The notes under the pieces: model-generated
Database searches by the model: none
Told to the model about the DNA's origin: nothing
The model's input: the letters and a program-made list of their open reading frames with translations, nothing else
Program-made: the position numbers and the translations under genes
From: Trebonia sp964581815
GTDB lineage: Bacteria > Actinomycetota > Actinomycetes > Streptosporangiales > Streptosporangiaceae
Direction: 5' to 3'
Assembly (NCBI GenBank): GCA_964581815.1
Contig: CAZORE010000013.1
Location: forward strand, 30,502 to 94,501
DNA length: 64,000 nucleotides
Part shown: piece after piece, positions 33,256 to 41,495 of the stretch
How the letters are laid out: each line of letters opens with the position of its first letter
Position numbering within the stretch: the stretch's first letter is position 1

Positions 33256-33569
33256 CTCTTACTCCCCGTCCGGGTTCGCCGCCGACTTGGCGGTAAATGC
33301 TTAGCCAGACCCGAGCGGCCACCCTGCCTGATGAACCCCGTCACCCCGGCCTCGGTCTGGGCAGCTGGCGAAACCTGCTTTCGCCCGCGTGAACATACTT
33401 GACTTAGAAATATTCCTGAATAAGTCAACCCGCAGAATGCTGGCTGGTCAATGGAACTGAATCTGGACCGTAGTGAACTGTGTGAACCACTGATGCGACC
33501 GGTGTCTAGAGTGTAAGCAGATGCGCAAGTGAATATTACTTTCCGTGCATTCGCCGACGTCGGCGTCAC
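33256..33569. other. AT-richer intergenic region with inverted repeats
   Basis: About 340 bases separate the kinase start from the phosphotransferase stop. TTGACTTA (33399-33406) and TAAGTCAA (33421-33428) are exact inverted arms around an AT-rich loop, and CGCCGACGTCGGCG at 33552-33565 is a perfect palindrome. The kinase promoter should lie here. The open frames crossing it have no coding character. Confidence 0.5.
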
Positions 33570-33599
33570 CTAACTGGCGGGCCCGCCAGCCGGCGTTAG
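33570..33599. terminator. Hairpin at the phosphotransferase stop
   Basis: TGGCGGGCCCGCCA (33575-33588) is a perfect palindrome, and CTAAC/GTTAG (33570-33574, 33595-33599) can close it. It overlaps the stop at 33596. No U-tract. Confidence 0.45.
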
Positions 33600-34402
33600 G
33601 CGGCGACGGCGGCTAGCGCCCGCCGGTTCCGCCTGTACCAGCGGCGGGCCCGCGCGGCCGCCGGCGCGACGGCGCGCCAGTGGTCGGCGAAGCCGGCGTG
33701 CCCGGCGGCGGCCGCATCGGTGACGATCGCGTAGGTCCAGTCGTGGTTGGCGACCAGCGCCTCGGCCACCAGAAGGCGCTCGGCCCGGGGCAGGCCGCTC
33801 GCCGCGAGGAAGATACGGAACCGGTCAAGCGCGCGTCCCTGACGGCTGTCGGTCACGTCGGCCTCATCAAGCAACGGCACGAACAGTCGCGCCGCGGCGG
33901 CGAAGTCCCAGGCGGCACTCCCCGGGCCGGCCAGGTCGAAGTCGATGAGCGCGACCGCCAGGCCATCACGGAACACCACGTTGGCCGGGTACACGTCGTT
34001 GTGGCTGACCAGGCCGGTGCGATAGCGGGCCGGGACCGGCCGGGGCCAGGCGTAGCCCGACGGGTCGAATGAGGCGGCCGCCCGGTGGTAGCGACGCAGC
34101 AGGTCGGCGACGCTGACCAGGGCCTCGTCGGTGAGCACGTCCTCGGTGAGCGGCGGGACGGCCGCCCGGCCCGCGATGTAGGTGAGGGTCTCGGTCTCCG
34201 GGCCGGCGGTCAGCACCCGGGGTGCCCCGCTGAAGCCGGCCGTGGCCAGGTGACGGAGCAGCGCGTGCGTGGCCGGCCAGCAGGGGGCGGTCGGCCGCAC
34301 CACCGTCTCGCCGACCCGGACGACCCGGCCGCGGTTGGCGGTGCCGCCGGACAGCGGCAGGCCAGCCGGCGGGCGGTCGTCGCGGTCACGCGCTCTAGGC
34401 AC
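33596..34402 (-). CDS. APH-family phosphotransferase
   Basis: A 268-residue aminoglycoside-phosphotransferase-fold kinase. The catalytic loop is SHNDVYPANVVF, followed by the metal-binding LIDFDLAGPGSAAWDFA. The family phosphorylates drugs, sugars, choline or homoserine. The GTG at 34402 overlaps the stop of the SorC gene; the longer frame to 34603 only covers that gene and is rejected. It is probably co-transcribed with the SorC regulator of the sugar operon, so a carbohydrate substrate is as likely as resistance. Confidence 0.8.
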   Translation of the reverse strand: MPRARDRDDRPPAGLPLSGGTANRGRVVRVGETVVRPTAPCWPATHALLRHLATAGFSGAPRVLTAGPETETLTYIAGRAAVPPLTEDVLTDEALVSVADLLRRYHRAAASFDPSGYAWPRPVPARYRTGLVSHNDVYPANVVFRDGLAVALIDFDLAGPGSAAWDFAAAARLFVPLLDEADVTDSRQGRALDRFRIFLAASGLPRAERLLVAEALVANHDWTYAIVTDAAAAGHAGFADHWRAVAPAAARARRWYRRNRRALAAVAA

Positions 34403-35447
34403 CGCCGGGCTGAGCCGCGCGCCCGCCGAGGACGCCGAGATCGCCGAGATCGCCGAGGTCGCCGAGGACGCTGCGGTCGCCGAGGTCGTCGCGGCCGGCC
34501 GCGAGGGCGAGCAGGCCCCGGGCGAGACTGGTGTGCGTGACGAGGCCATGGACAAGCCCTCCTCCGATCGCGGCCAGGACCGCGGCGCACTTGGCGGCGT
34601 CATAGGCGACGCCGAGGACGAATGGGATCCGTGTGAACAGCGGGACGGGCGCCACGATCATCCGCCCGTCAAGCGGCGTCGCGAGCGGGCGGCCGTCGGC
34701 GCCGATGAAGACCCCGGCGAGCTCGGCGCGCACGCCGGCTGCGGCGAGTTCCACGCGCTCGGCGGGGGTTATCGCGTCGTAGATCGTCGACAGTCCCGGC
34801 TCCCACGCGCCGATCGAGACCACCGCGATCGTCACGCTCGGGATGAGGGCGAAAGCCTCGGCGATGTCACTCTGCCGGCGAATGGCGGTCGCGGTGGCGG
34901 CGTCATCCACCAGCATCGGCGCGTAGAACACGTGGGCCGTGCCGCCGCCGACGCGGGCGACGCCCCGCACAAGCTCGAGCAGGTCCCGTCCGTCCGGCGG
35001 CGGTACGGCCCCGGTGAGCTGGACGATCGGGCAGGGTGGCAGCTGGGTGAGCGCGGCGGTGAGCCCGCTCAGCGTGCGGGACCAGGTCAGGCCGAGCACG
35101 TCGCCCGGCGCGATCAGGTCCATCAGGACCTGGCCCGCGGCCTCGCCGAGGCGCTGGCGCAGCGATGACCCGTCCTCGGGGAAGTTGAAGACGAACGCGT
35201 GCCGCAGGCCGAACACCGAGCAAAGCTCCGCCGACAGCCCGGCGTCGAGCGCGCCGCCGGGCAGGCCGATCTCGATGCGGACCAGCCCGCTTTCCCGTGC
35301 GGAGTCAAGCAGCCGGGCGACACGGAACCGGCTGATGCCGAGCCGGTCGGCGATGTCGACCTTGGAGATGCCCTCCAGGTAGAACTGCCGCGCCACCCGC
35401 GCGGCGAGGACGACTTCGGACGGCCGGTCCGCCGACAAGCTGGCCAT
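34395..35447 (-). CDS. SorC/DeoR-type sugar-binding regulator
   Basis: A 350-residue regulator. The N-terminal HTH is ARQFYLEGISKVDIADRLG and ISRFRVARLLDSARESGLVRI; the rest is the SorC sugar-phosphate-binding domain (GDVLGLTWSRTLSGLTAAL, CAAVLAAIGGGLVHGLVT). The last 30 residues are LGDLGD-like repeats encoded by 9-base repeats. It is divergent from the polyol operon, and two GCTCA/TGAGC palindromes lie between them. The probable inducer is a phosphorylated sugar from that pathway. Confidence 0.93.
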   Translation of the reverse strand: MASLSADRPSEVVLAARVARQFYLEGISKVDIADRLGISRFRVARLLDSARESGLVRIEIGLPGGALDAGLSAELCSVFGLRHAFVFNFPEDGSSLRQRLGEAAGQVLMDLIAPGDVLGLTWSRTLSGLTAALTQLPPCPIVQLTGAVPPPDGRDLLELVRGVARVGGGTAHVFYAPMLVDDAATATAIRRQSDIAEAFALIPSVTIAVVSIGAWEPGLSTIYDAITPAERVELAAAGVRAELAGVFIGADGRPLATPLDGRMIVAPVPLFTRIPFVLGVAYDAAKCAAVLAAIGGGLVHGLVTHTSLARGLLALAAGRDDLGDRSVLGDLGDLGDLGVLGGRAAQPGGA

Positions 35448-35465
35448 TCAACGCCTCCGTCGTGT

Positions 35466-35477
35466 GCTCATTTGAGC
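35466..35477. promoter_or_regulatory. Probable SorC operator 1
   Basis: GCTCATTTGAGC is a perfect palindrome 19 bases upstream of the regulator start. Its relative GCTCAAATGAGC lies at 35562-35573; the pair brackets the divergent promoters and could allow looping. Confidence 0.65.
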
Positions 35478-35504
35478 GCACTTATCTCATATTTGCAGCT
35501 TTTC

Positions 35505-35533
35505 TTGACATTGCCTAGCGGCGAGTTCACTGT
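35505..35533 (+). promoter_or_regulatory. Promoter of the polyol operon
   Basis: TTGACA at 35505-35510 and CACTGT at 35528-35533 are 17 bases apart. Transcription should start near 35540, upstream of operator 2, which would act as a block. Confidence 0.55.
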
Positions 35534-35561
35534 GATGTCAGGCACATCTGAGCAGTGATCC

Positions 35562-35573
35562 GCTCAAATGAGC
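35562..35573. promoter_or_regulatory. Probable SorC operator 2
   Basis: GCTCAAATGAGC, a perfect palindrome, lies just after the expected transcription start of the plus-strand operon and 59 bases before the binding-protein ATG. It is the same site as operator 1 with an inverted AA/TT centre. Confidence 0.65.
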
Positions 35574-35631
35574 GTATACCGATCGACGGCGTTCGGGCCA
35601 GAGCGTCCTGCGCGCGATGGAGGTTCAATTC

Positions 35632-37032
35632 ATGAGTTCGTCCAGATCCCGGTTCAAGAAGCGCAGGCTCGCCGCCGCCGTGTTCGTGGCGACGGCGGTC
35701 ACCGCCCTTGCCGCGTGCTCAAGTGGCGGCGGCTCGGGCAGCAGCGCGAGCGGAAGCAACGGGGCCACCGGCACGGTGACGGTCGCGGTGGTGTCTAACC
35801 CGCTGATGACCGGCCAGATGATCCCCCTCACCCAGTCGGTGTTCGAGAAGCAGAACCCGGGGATCACGGTCAAGTTCGTCACCTACACCGAAGGCGACCT
35901 GCGCGCGGCGATCCAGAAGGACGTCAGCACGCACAGCAACTCGTTCAACGTCGTCATGATCGGCCCGTACGACGCGCCGCTGTTCGCCAAGAACGGCTGG
36001 CTGGTCGACCTGACCAAGCAGTACGCCTCAAGCGACACGTCGTACGACGTGTCCGACCTGCTGCCCCCGATCGCCAAGTCGCTGTCCTACAAGGGCGACC
36101 TGTACGCCTCGCCGTTCTACGGCGAGTCCTCGATGCTCTTTTACAACAAGGCCCTGCTCAGTGCGGCGGGCGTCACCATGCCGCTGCACCCGACGTGGAC
36201 GCAGGTCCAGGCCGCGGCGGCGAAGGTGAACCAGCCGGGCAAGGTCGCGGGCATCTGCCTGCGCGGCCTGGCGGGGTGGGGCGACAACATGGCGGCGCTC
36301 GACACGGTGATCAACACGTTCGGCGGCCAGTGGTACGACATGAACTGGAAAGCGCAGCTCGACTCGCCCGCCGTCTCCCAGGCCGTGAACTTCTACGTGA
36401 ACCTGGTCAAGCAGTACGGTGAGCCCGGCGCCTCCAACGACAGCTTCAACCAGCTGCTGACACTGTACGGCCAGGGCAAGTGCGCGATGTGGTACGACGC
36501 CACGGTCGCGGCGACCTCCATCTCGTCGGAGTTCCCGTCGGTCTTCGCCCAGACCGGCTACGCGTTCGCGCCGGTCGAGAAGACCTCCTCCTCCGGCTGG
36601 CTGTGGTCCTGGGCGCTCGGCATCCCGCAGGGCGTCAATGACCAGGGCGCGGCGTGGAAGTGGATCTCCTGGGCCACCTCGAAGCAGTACGACACGCTGG
36701 TCGCGCAGAAGTACGGCTGGTCGGCGGTGCCGCCGGGCACCCGGACCTCGCTGTACAACAACCCGAGCTACCAGAAGGCGGCCAGCGCGTTCGCCGACAT
36801 CACGCTGAAGTCGATTGACGGCACCGATCCCCAGCACCCCACGGTGAACCCGGTGCCCTACGTGGGCGTCCAGTTCGTGGACATCCCGCAGTTCGAGACC
36901 CTCGGCCTGACGGTCGGCCAGCAGATAGCCGGCGCGATCGCCGGCACGGAGTCGGTGACGCAGGCGCTGCAGGCGGCACAGTCCGCGGCCTCGGCCTACA
37001 CACCGCAACAACTGTCCGGAACCAACGGCTGA
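35632..37032 (+). CDS. Sugar/polyol ABC transporter binding lipoprotein
   Basis: A 466-residue extracellular solute-binding protein, family 1. A lipobox ends at Cys29 (ALAAC), so the protein is anchored to the outer face of the membrane. Motifs typical of the sorbitol/mannitol group: GGQWYDMNWKAQLDSPAV, GKCAMWYDATVAATSI, and GWLWSWALGIP. ATG 35632 follows GGAGG; the upstream ATG at 35617 overlaps that site. It is the first gene of the operon with two permeases, an ATPase, a polyol dehydrogenase and a sugar kinase. Confidence 0.93.
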   Translation: MSSSRSRFKKRRLAAAVFVATAVTALAACSSGGGSGSSASGSNGATGTVTVAVVSNPLMTGQMIPLTQSVFEKQNPGITVKFVTYTEGDLRAAIQKDVSTHSNSFNVVMIGPYDAPLFAKNGWLVDLTKQYASSDTSYDVSDLLPPIAKSLSYKGDLYASPFYGESSMLFYNKALLSAAGVTMPLHPTWTQVQAAAAKVNQPGKVAGICLRGLAGWGDNMAALDTVINTFGGQWYDMNWKAQLDSPAVSQAVNFYVNLVKQYGEPGASNDSFNQLLTLYGQGKCAMWYDATVAATSISSEFPSVFAQTGYAFAPVEKTSSSGWLWSWALGIPQGVNDQGAAWKWISWATSKQYDTLVAQKYGWSAVPPGTRTSLYNNPSYQKAASAFADITLKSIDGTDPQHPTVNPVPYVGVQFVDIPQFETLGLTVGQQIAGAIAGTESVTQALQAAQSAASAYTPQQLSGTNG

Positions 37033-37051
37033 CGCAGGGACAGCCCTCACC

Positions 37052-37990
37052 ATGGCCGTTCTTGAGGACGTCACCTCGCCCCCCGCGACCGGGATCCGGC
37101 CGCGGGGGGTGAGCCGGCGCGAGCGATGGCAGCGGCGCCTCCCGCTGCTGCCCGCGCTGGTCTACACCATCGTCGTCACCCAGGTCCCGTTCCTCGTCAC
37201 GCTCTGGTACAGCTTCCAGAGCTACTTCTGGAACGAGCCGGGCGGCGCGCACTGGACCGGGGTCTCCAACTACAAGGAAGTCTTCACCGACCCGAACTTC
37301 CGCAGCGCCCTGGTCCGATCGGTCACGATGACCGCGATCGCGGTCATCGTCGCGATGATCCTCGGCGTCCTGCTCGCGGTGCTCCTCGACAAGAAGTTCC
37401 TTGGCCGCGGGATCGTCAGGACGCTCATCATCACGCCGTTCCTCATCATGCCGGCCGCCGCGTCGCTCATCTGGTCAGGGCCGATGCTCGACCCGAGCTT
37501 CGGGCTGCTCAACTGGCTGCTTGAGCCGTTCGGCGTGCACCATGTCGCCTGGCTGACCACGCACGCCTACGGCTCGGTCATCGTGGTGATGGTCTGGCAG
37601 TGGACGCCGTTCATGACCCTCATCGTGCTCGCCGGCCTGCAGGGCCAGGCGGCCGACGTGCTCGAGGCCGCCAAGGTCGACGGGGCGAGCGCGTGGGCGA
37701 CGTTCCGCGAGCTGACCCTGCCGCACCTGCGCCCGTACATCGAGCTGGGCGTACTGCTCGGCTCGATTTACCTGGTGACCGCCTTCGACCAGGTGCGGCT
37801 GATGACCAACGGGGGGCCGGGCACCGCGACCACCACGCTGCCCTTCTACCTGTACCAGAAGGTGAACTACGCCTTCGACATCGGCGGCGCGGCCGCGGCG
37901 GGCGTGGTGACCGTGGTGCTGACGATCATCGTCGCCAGCTTCGCGCTGCGCATGTTTGCCCGGGTCTTCCAGTTCGAGGAGGCGAAATGA
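37052..37990 (+). CDS. Sugar ABC transporter permease (MalF type)
   Basis: A 312-residue membrane protein with about six spans. The EAA loop that docks on the ATPase is visible as DVLEAAKVDGASAWATFRELTLP. The C-terminal region FDQVRLMTNGGPGTATTTLPFY is typical of MalF-like permeases. The stop overlaps the next start by four bases. It forms the translocation pore with the permease at 37987. Confidence 0.95.
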   Translation: MAVLEDVTSPPATGIRPRGVSRRERWQRRLPLLPALVYTIVVTQVPFLVTLWYSFQSYFWNEPGGAHWTGVSNYKEVFTDPNFRSALVRSVTMTAIAVIVAMILGVLLAVLLDKKFLGRGIVRTLIITPFLIMPAAASLIWSGPMLDPSFGLLNWLLEPFGVHHVAWLTTHAYGSVIVVMVWQWTPFMTLIVLAGLQGQAADVLEAAKVDGASAWATFRELTLPHLRPYIELGVLLGSIYLVTAFDQVRLMTNGGPGTATTTLPFYLYQKVNYAFDIGGAAAAGVVTVVLTIIVASFALRMFARVFQFEEAK

Positions 37991-38868
37991 CCGCGATAAC
38001 GGCAGCCGGCGCGCCGTCGCCGCCGCCGGTCACGGACCGGCGCGCGAAGCGCCGGGCCCGCGAGCTGACCGGGCAGGCGGGCTGGACGGTGCTCGGCTGG
38101 GTGGTCGGCATCGCCTTCTTCATCCCGGTGCTGTGGATGGTGATCACCGCGTTCAAGCCGGAGTCCGCCGCCGAGACCTGGCCGCCGCAGTTCACCTTCA
38201 GTCCCACCCTCAGCGAGTTCCGGCTGGTATTCAGCGGGATGGGCCCGTTTATCGAGCACTCGGCGATCGCCACGGTCGGCTCGACCATCGTGGTGCTCGT
38301 GCTCGCGCTACCCGCCGCGTACGCGCTGTCCATCCACCCGGTTGGCAAGTGGCGCGACTCGCTGTTCTTCTTCATCTCCACCAAGATGCTGCCGGTGGTC
38401 GCGGCGATCGGCCCGCTGTACGTGATCGCGCTCAAGGCGCACCTGCTTGACAACATCTGGCTGCTGATCATCCTCTACGCGGCGATGAACCTGCCGCTCG
38501 CGATCTGGATGATCCGCTCGTTCATGCTCGAGGTGCCCGGCGAGATGCTCGAGGCGGCGCGGCTCGACGGCGCAGGCCGGATCAGGGAGATCGTCGAGGT
38601 CATCATGCCCGTCGTGTCCCCCGGCCTGGTCTCCACCGCGCTGATCTGCGTGATCTTCGCGTGGAACGAGCTGTTCCTGGCGCTCAACCTCACCGTCACG
38701 AACGCCGCGACGATGCCGATGTTCCTCATCAGCTCCGTCCCGCAGGAAGGCCTCTACATCGCGCACCTGTCCGCGGCGGCGACCGTCGCCTCGGTCCCGG
38801 TGATCATCGTGGGCTGGATCGCGCAGCGTTCCCTGGTCCGCGGCCTGTCGATGGGAGCCATCAAGTGA
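37987..38868 (+). CDS. Sugar ABC transporter permease (MalG type)
   Basis: A 293-residue permease with about six spans and the EAA loop EMLEAARLDGAGRIREIVEV. ATG 37987 overlaps the previous stop. The C-terminal PVIIVGWIAQRSLVRGLSMGAIK is characteristic of MalG-like subunits of polyol systems. A G-rich repeat and a hairpin follow before the ATPase gene. Confidence 0.95.
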   Translation: MTAITAAGAPSPPPVTDRRAKRRARELTGQAGWTVLGWVVGIAFFIPVLWMVITAFKPESAAETWPPQFTFSPTLSEFRLVFSGMGPFIEHSAIATVGSTIVVLVLALPAAYALSIHPVGKWRDSLFFFISTKMLPVVAAIGPLYVIALKAHLLDNIWLLIILYAAMNLPLAIWMIRSFMLEVPGEMLEAARLDGAGRIREIVEVIMPVVSPGLVSTALICVIFAWNELFLALNLTVTNAATMPMFLISSVPQEGLYIAHLSAAATVASVPVIIVGWIAQRSLVRGLSMGAIK

Positions 38869-38873
38869 ACGGT

Positions 38874-38931
38874 CAGTTGTCTCCCGGGGGGACGACCCCC
38901 CACTCCGCTAGCCCGGGGGGACGCCCCCCCC
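38874..38931 (+). repeat. Two copies of a G-rich dispersed repeat
   Basis: Copy 1 (38874-38901) begins CAGTTGTCTCCCGGGGGGAC and continues GACCCCCC; copy 2 (38912-38931) lacks the CAGTT part and has CCCGGGGGGACGCCCCCCC. The core can fold as G6/C6 stem. Further copies are at 40199-40224 and 63815-63842. The repeat starts five bases after the permease stop. Confidence 0.8.
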
Positions 38932-38952
38932 AAACCCCCCCGAGGCCCCGAT

Positions 38953-38989
38953 GCGCGCCCGATGGCGGCCGCCGTCGTATCGGGCGCGC
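38953..38989 (+). terminator. Intra-operon hairpin before the ATPase
   Basis: GCGCGCCCGAT (38953-38963) pairs exactly with ATCGGGCGCGC (38979-38989). It follows the G-rich repeats and precedes the ATPase start by 54 bases. It could attenuate expression of downstream genes or protect the upstream mRNA end. Confidence 0.55.
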
Positions 38990-39043
38990 GGTAGGTCGAG
39001 AGTTTCGTCCCGAACGAGTGCGTGTTTCACGGAGGTCGTGGTT

Positions 39044-40195
39044 ATGGCCGGAGTTAGGTACGTGGGCGCGAGCCGCGTCTACGCGAAGGGCATGACGCCC
39101 GCCGTTGACGCGCTTGAGCTGGACATCAAGGACGGCGAGTTCATGGTCCTGGTCGGGCCGTCGGGCTCAGGCAAGACGACCGCGCTGCGGATGCTGGCCG
39201 GCCTTGAGCCGCTCGACGGCGGCCGGATCGAGATCGGCGGCCGCGACATCAGCGACGTGCAGCCCAAGGACAGGGACATCGCCATGGTGTTCCAGAACTA
39301 CGCTCTCTACCCGAGCAAGACCGTCGCCGAGAACATGGGGTTCGCGCTCAAGATGCAGCACGTGCCCAAGCCCGAGCGTGACCGCCGGGTGCGGGAAGCG
39401 GCCCGCATCCTCGACCTGGATGAGTCCATGCTCGACCGCAAGCCCAAGCAGCTGTCCGGCGGGCAGCGGCAGCGGGTCGCCATGGGCCGGGCCATCGTCC
39501 GCGAGCCGAAGGTCTTCCTGATGGACGAGCCGCTGTCAAACCTGGACGCGAAGCTGCGCGTGCAGACCCGTAGCCAGATCGCCGAGCTGCAGCGCCGGCT
39601 CGGCATCACCACGGTCTACGTGACGCACGACCAGGTGGAGGCGATGACCATGGGGCACCGGGTCGCCGTGCTCAGCGGCGGGAAGCTGCTCCAGTGCGCC
39701 TCGCCCCGTGAGCTTTACGACAACCCGGTGAACCAGTTCGTGGCCGGCTTCATCGGCTCACCCGCGATGAACCTGCAGGCCGCCCCGCTCACCGACGGCG
39801 GCGCGAGGCTGGCGGGGGCGGTCATTCCCCTGTCGGCGGGAGTCAGGGCCGCGGCCGCGCGGGACAAGCTCACCGAGCTCGTCATCGGGGTGCGGCCCGA
39901 GCACTTGCACCTGGCCGACGCCGCGGGCAGCGGGGCGGCCGCCGGCGCGCTAGCGAGCCCCGTGTTGGCCACCTCTGGGCCGGCCGGCACCGTGCTCGGC
40001 GGCGAGGTGCTGCTGGTGGAGGAGCTCGGCGCCGACGCGCTGCTGCACGTCCGGCTGGAGGACGACGGCGGCTCCGTGGTCGCCAGGACCGAGGGCCGCA
40101 AGTCCCCGTCACCGGGGCAGCGGGTCGCCCTCCGTGTGCAGCCGGACGACGTCTTCGCGTTCCACCCGGGAACGGGTGCCCGCCTCGCGGGATAG
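39044..40195 (+). CDS. Sugar ABC transporter ATPase (UgpC/MsmK type)
   Basis: A 383-residue ATPase with Walker A GPSGSGKTTALRML, Q-loop QNYALYPSKTVAENM, signature LSGGQRQRVAMGRAI, Walker B VFLMDEPLSNLDAKLR and the His switch YVTHDQVEAMT. The C-terminal OB-type regulatory domain is that of the MalK/UgpC/MsmK family, many of which serve several sugar systems. ATG 39044 follows GGAGG. The second sugar operon (48.8-54.4 kb) has no ATPase, so this protein could energise both importers. Confidence 0.95.
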   Translation: MAGVRYVGASRVYAKGMTPAVDALELDIKDGEFMVLVGPSGSGKTTALRMLAGLEPLDGGRIEIGGRDISDVQPKDRDIAMVFQNYALYPSKTVAENMGFALKMQHVPKPERDRRVREAARILDLDESMLDRKPKQLSGGQRQRVAMGRAIVREPKVFLMDEPLSNLDAKLRVQTRSQIAELQRRLGITTVYVTHDQVEAMTMGHRVAVLSGGKLLQCASPRELYDNPVNQFVAGFIGSPAMNLQAAPLTDGGARLAGAVIPLSAGVRAAAARDKLTELVIGVRPEHLHLADAAGSGAAAGALASPVLATSGPAGTVLGGEVLLVEELGADALLHVRLEDDGGSVVARTEGRKSPSPGQRVALRVQPDDVFAFHPGTGARLAG

Positions 40196-40198
40196 GAG

Positions 40199-40224
40199 CA
40201 GTTATCCCCCGGGGGGACGACCCC
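40199..40224 (+). repeat. G-rich dispersed repeat, copy 3
   Basis: CAGTTATCCCCCGGGGGGAC followed by GACCCC, four bases after the ATPase stop. It matches copies 1 and 4 across the conserved CAGTTRYCYCCCGGGGGGAC part. Confidence 0.8.
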
Positions 40225-40227
40225 GGT

Positions 40228-40282
40228 GCGCTGGCCGCCGGGCGCGATGAAAAGGGACGATATCGCGCCCGGCGCCCAGCGC
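40228..40282 (+). terminator. Large hairpin after the ATPase gene
   Basis: Bases 40228-40248 pair with 40262-40282 at 20 of 21 positions around a 13-base purine-rich loop. It resembles the hairpin at 38953-38989 (both contain GGGCGCG next to AT). It may end most transcripts or stabilise them before the dehydrogenase gene 86 bases on. Confidence 0.7.
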
Positions 40283-40367
40283 AGGGACGAAGCCATCTCC
40301 TGATGGACGCCGCGCCGAACCCACCGGTGCGGACGCCGTTTTACCGATCAGACTTTATGGAGGTCTT

Positions 40368-41363
40368 ATGCGGGCCATCGTGCTCGACCGTCCCGGCAGC
40401 TTCCGGGTGGCAGAGGTGCCGGATCCCACGCCGGGGGCAGGCCAGATAGTGGTCAAGGTGGATGCCTGCGGGATCTGCGGCACCGACATCCACATCATGG
40501 ACGGCGAGTTCCCGCCGACCCCGTACCCCATCACGCCGGGCCACGAGTTCGCCGGCACGATCGCGGCCGTCGCGAGCGATGTCAGGACCGACCTGCCGGT
40601 CGGCGCGAAGGTCGCGGTCGACCCCTCGCTGTACTGCGGCTACTGCCGCCGTTGCCGGTCCGGCCGGGACAACCTGTGCGAGAACTGGGCGGCCATCGGC
40701 GACACGGTGGACGGCGCGTTCGCCGAGTACGTCGCCGTCCCCGCCGCCAACGCGCACCTGCTGCCCGACGGCATCGACGGGCAGCTCGGCGCGATGATCG
40801 AGCCCCTTGCCTGCGCGGTCCACGGGCTGCGCCGGCTTGGCGGGGTGTTCGGCGACACGGTGGTGCTGACCGGCGCGGGGACGATGGGCCTGCTCCTCCT
40901 GCAGCTGCTCGTGCACGCGGGGGCGGGGCCGGTAACCGTGGTCGACCGGGTACCCGACCGGCTTGAGGTCGCCCGCAAGCTCGGCGCCGCCTCGGTCGCG
41001 ACCAGCCTCGACGACCTGACGGACGAGCGGTTCGAGGTCGCGGTCGACGCGACCGGCGTGCCCGCGGTAATCGACGGAGTGGCCGGCCTGCTCGACCGGG
41101 GCGGCCGGCTGCTGGTGTTCGGCGTGGCCCCGGCCGAGGCGACCATGAGGCTGTCCCCCTTCCGCGTCTACAACGACGAGATCACCGTTACCGGGTCGAT
41201 GGCGATCCTGCGCAGCTTCGCTCCCGCGGTCGAGCTGGTCGGCACCGGGGTGATCGACCCGCGCCCGCTGCTGTCCGTGCCGCTCTCACTCGACGAGTTC
41301 GGCGAGGCACTGCGCCGGGTACGCGCGGGCCAGGGAATCAAATGGCACATCAGCCCCTCGTGA
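40368..41363 (+). CDS. Zinc-dependent polyol dehydrogenase
   Basis: A 331-residue medium-chain dehydrogenase. Catalytic zinc residues: CGICGTD near 36 and GHEFAG near 58; structural zinc Cys cluster CGYCRRCRSGRDNLCEN; Rossmann motif VVLTGAGTMGLLLLQLL. It resembles sorbitol/L-iditol and related polyol dehydrogenases that oxidise a hydroxyl to a ketone with NAD(P). In this operon it should act on the imported polyol and make a ketose for the PfkB kinase. The start follows TGGAGG. Confidence 0.92.
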   Translation: MRAIVLDRPGSFRVAEVPDPTPGAGQIVVKVDACGICGTDIHIMDGEFPPTPYPITPGHEFAGTIAAVASDVRTDLPVGAKVAVDPSLYCGYCRRCRSGRDNLCENWAAIGDTVDGAFAEYVAVPAANAHLLPDGIDGQLGAMIEPLACAVHGLRRLGGVFGDTVVLTGAGTMGLLLLQLLVHAGAGPVTVVDRVPDRLEVARKLGAASVATSLDDLTDERFEVAVDATGVPAVIDGVAGLLDRGGRLLVFGVAPAEATMRLSPFRVYNDEITVTGSMAILRSFAPAVELVGTGVIDPRPLLSVPLSLDEFGEALRRVRAGQGIKWHISPS

Positions 41364-41371
41364 CTCAATAA

Positions 41372-41384
41372 CGTGACAGTCACG
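41372..41384. promoter_or_regulatory. 13-bp palindrome after the dehydrogenase gene
   Basis: CGTGACAGTCACG is a perfect palindrome with a central A, nine bases after the dehydrogenase stop and about 110 before the kinase gene. Further on, GGTTGTGGCA (41399-41408) and TGCCGCAACC (41433-41442) form a weaker stem. A regulator is not identified. Confidence 0.4.
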
Positions 41385-41495
41385 CAGGCAGGCCCGATGG
41401 TTGTGGCAACGATACGGTCATAGGCGTATGGCTGCCGCAACCATGGCTACTGCAGGCCGGGTGGCGCTGGCGGCGGAGCCTGGAGGGCGGGGACT

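Noticed and set aside
33180..33569. 129-codon minus-strand ORF between the kinase and phosphotransferase genes
   Set aside because: Its sequence is Arg/Ser-rich without G/C third-position bias, overlaps the kinase start, and matches no family pattern.
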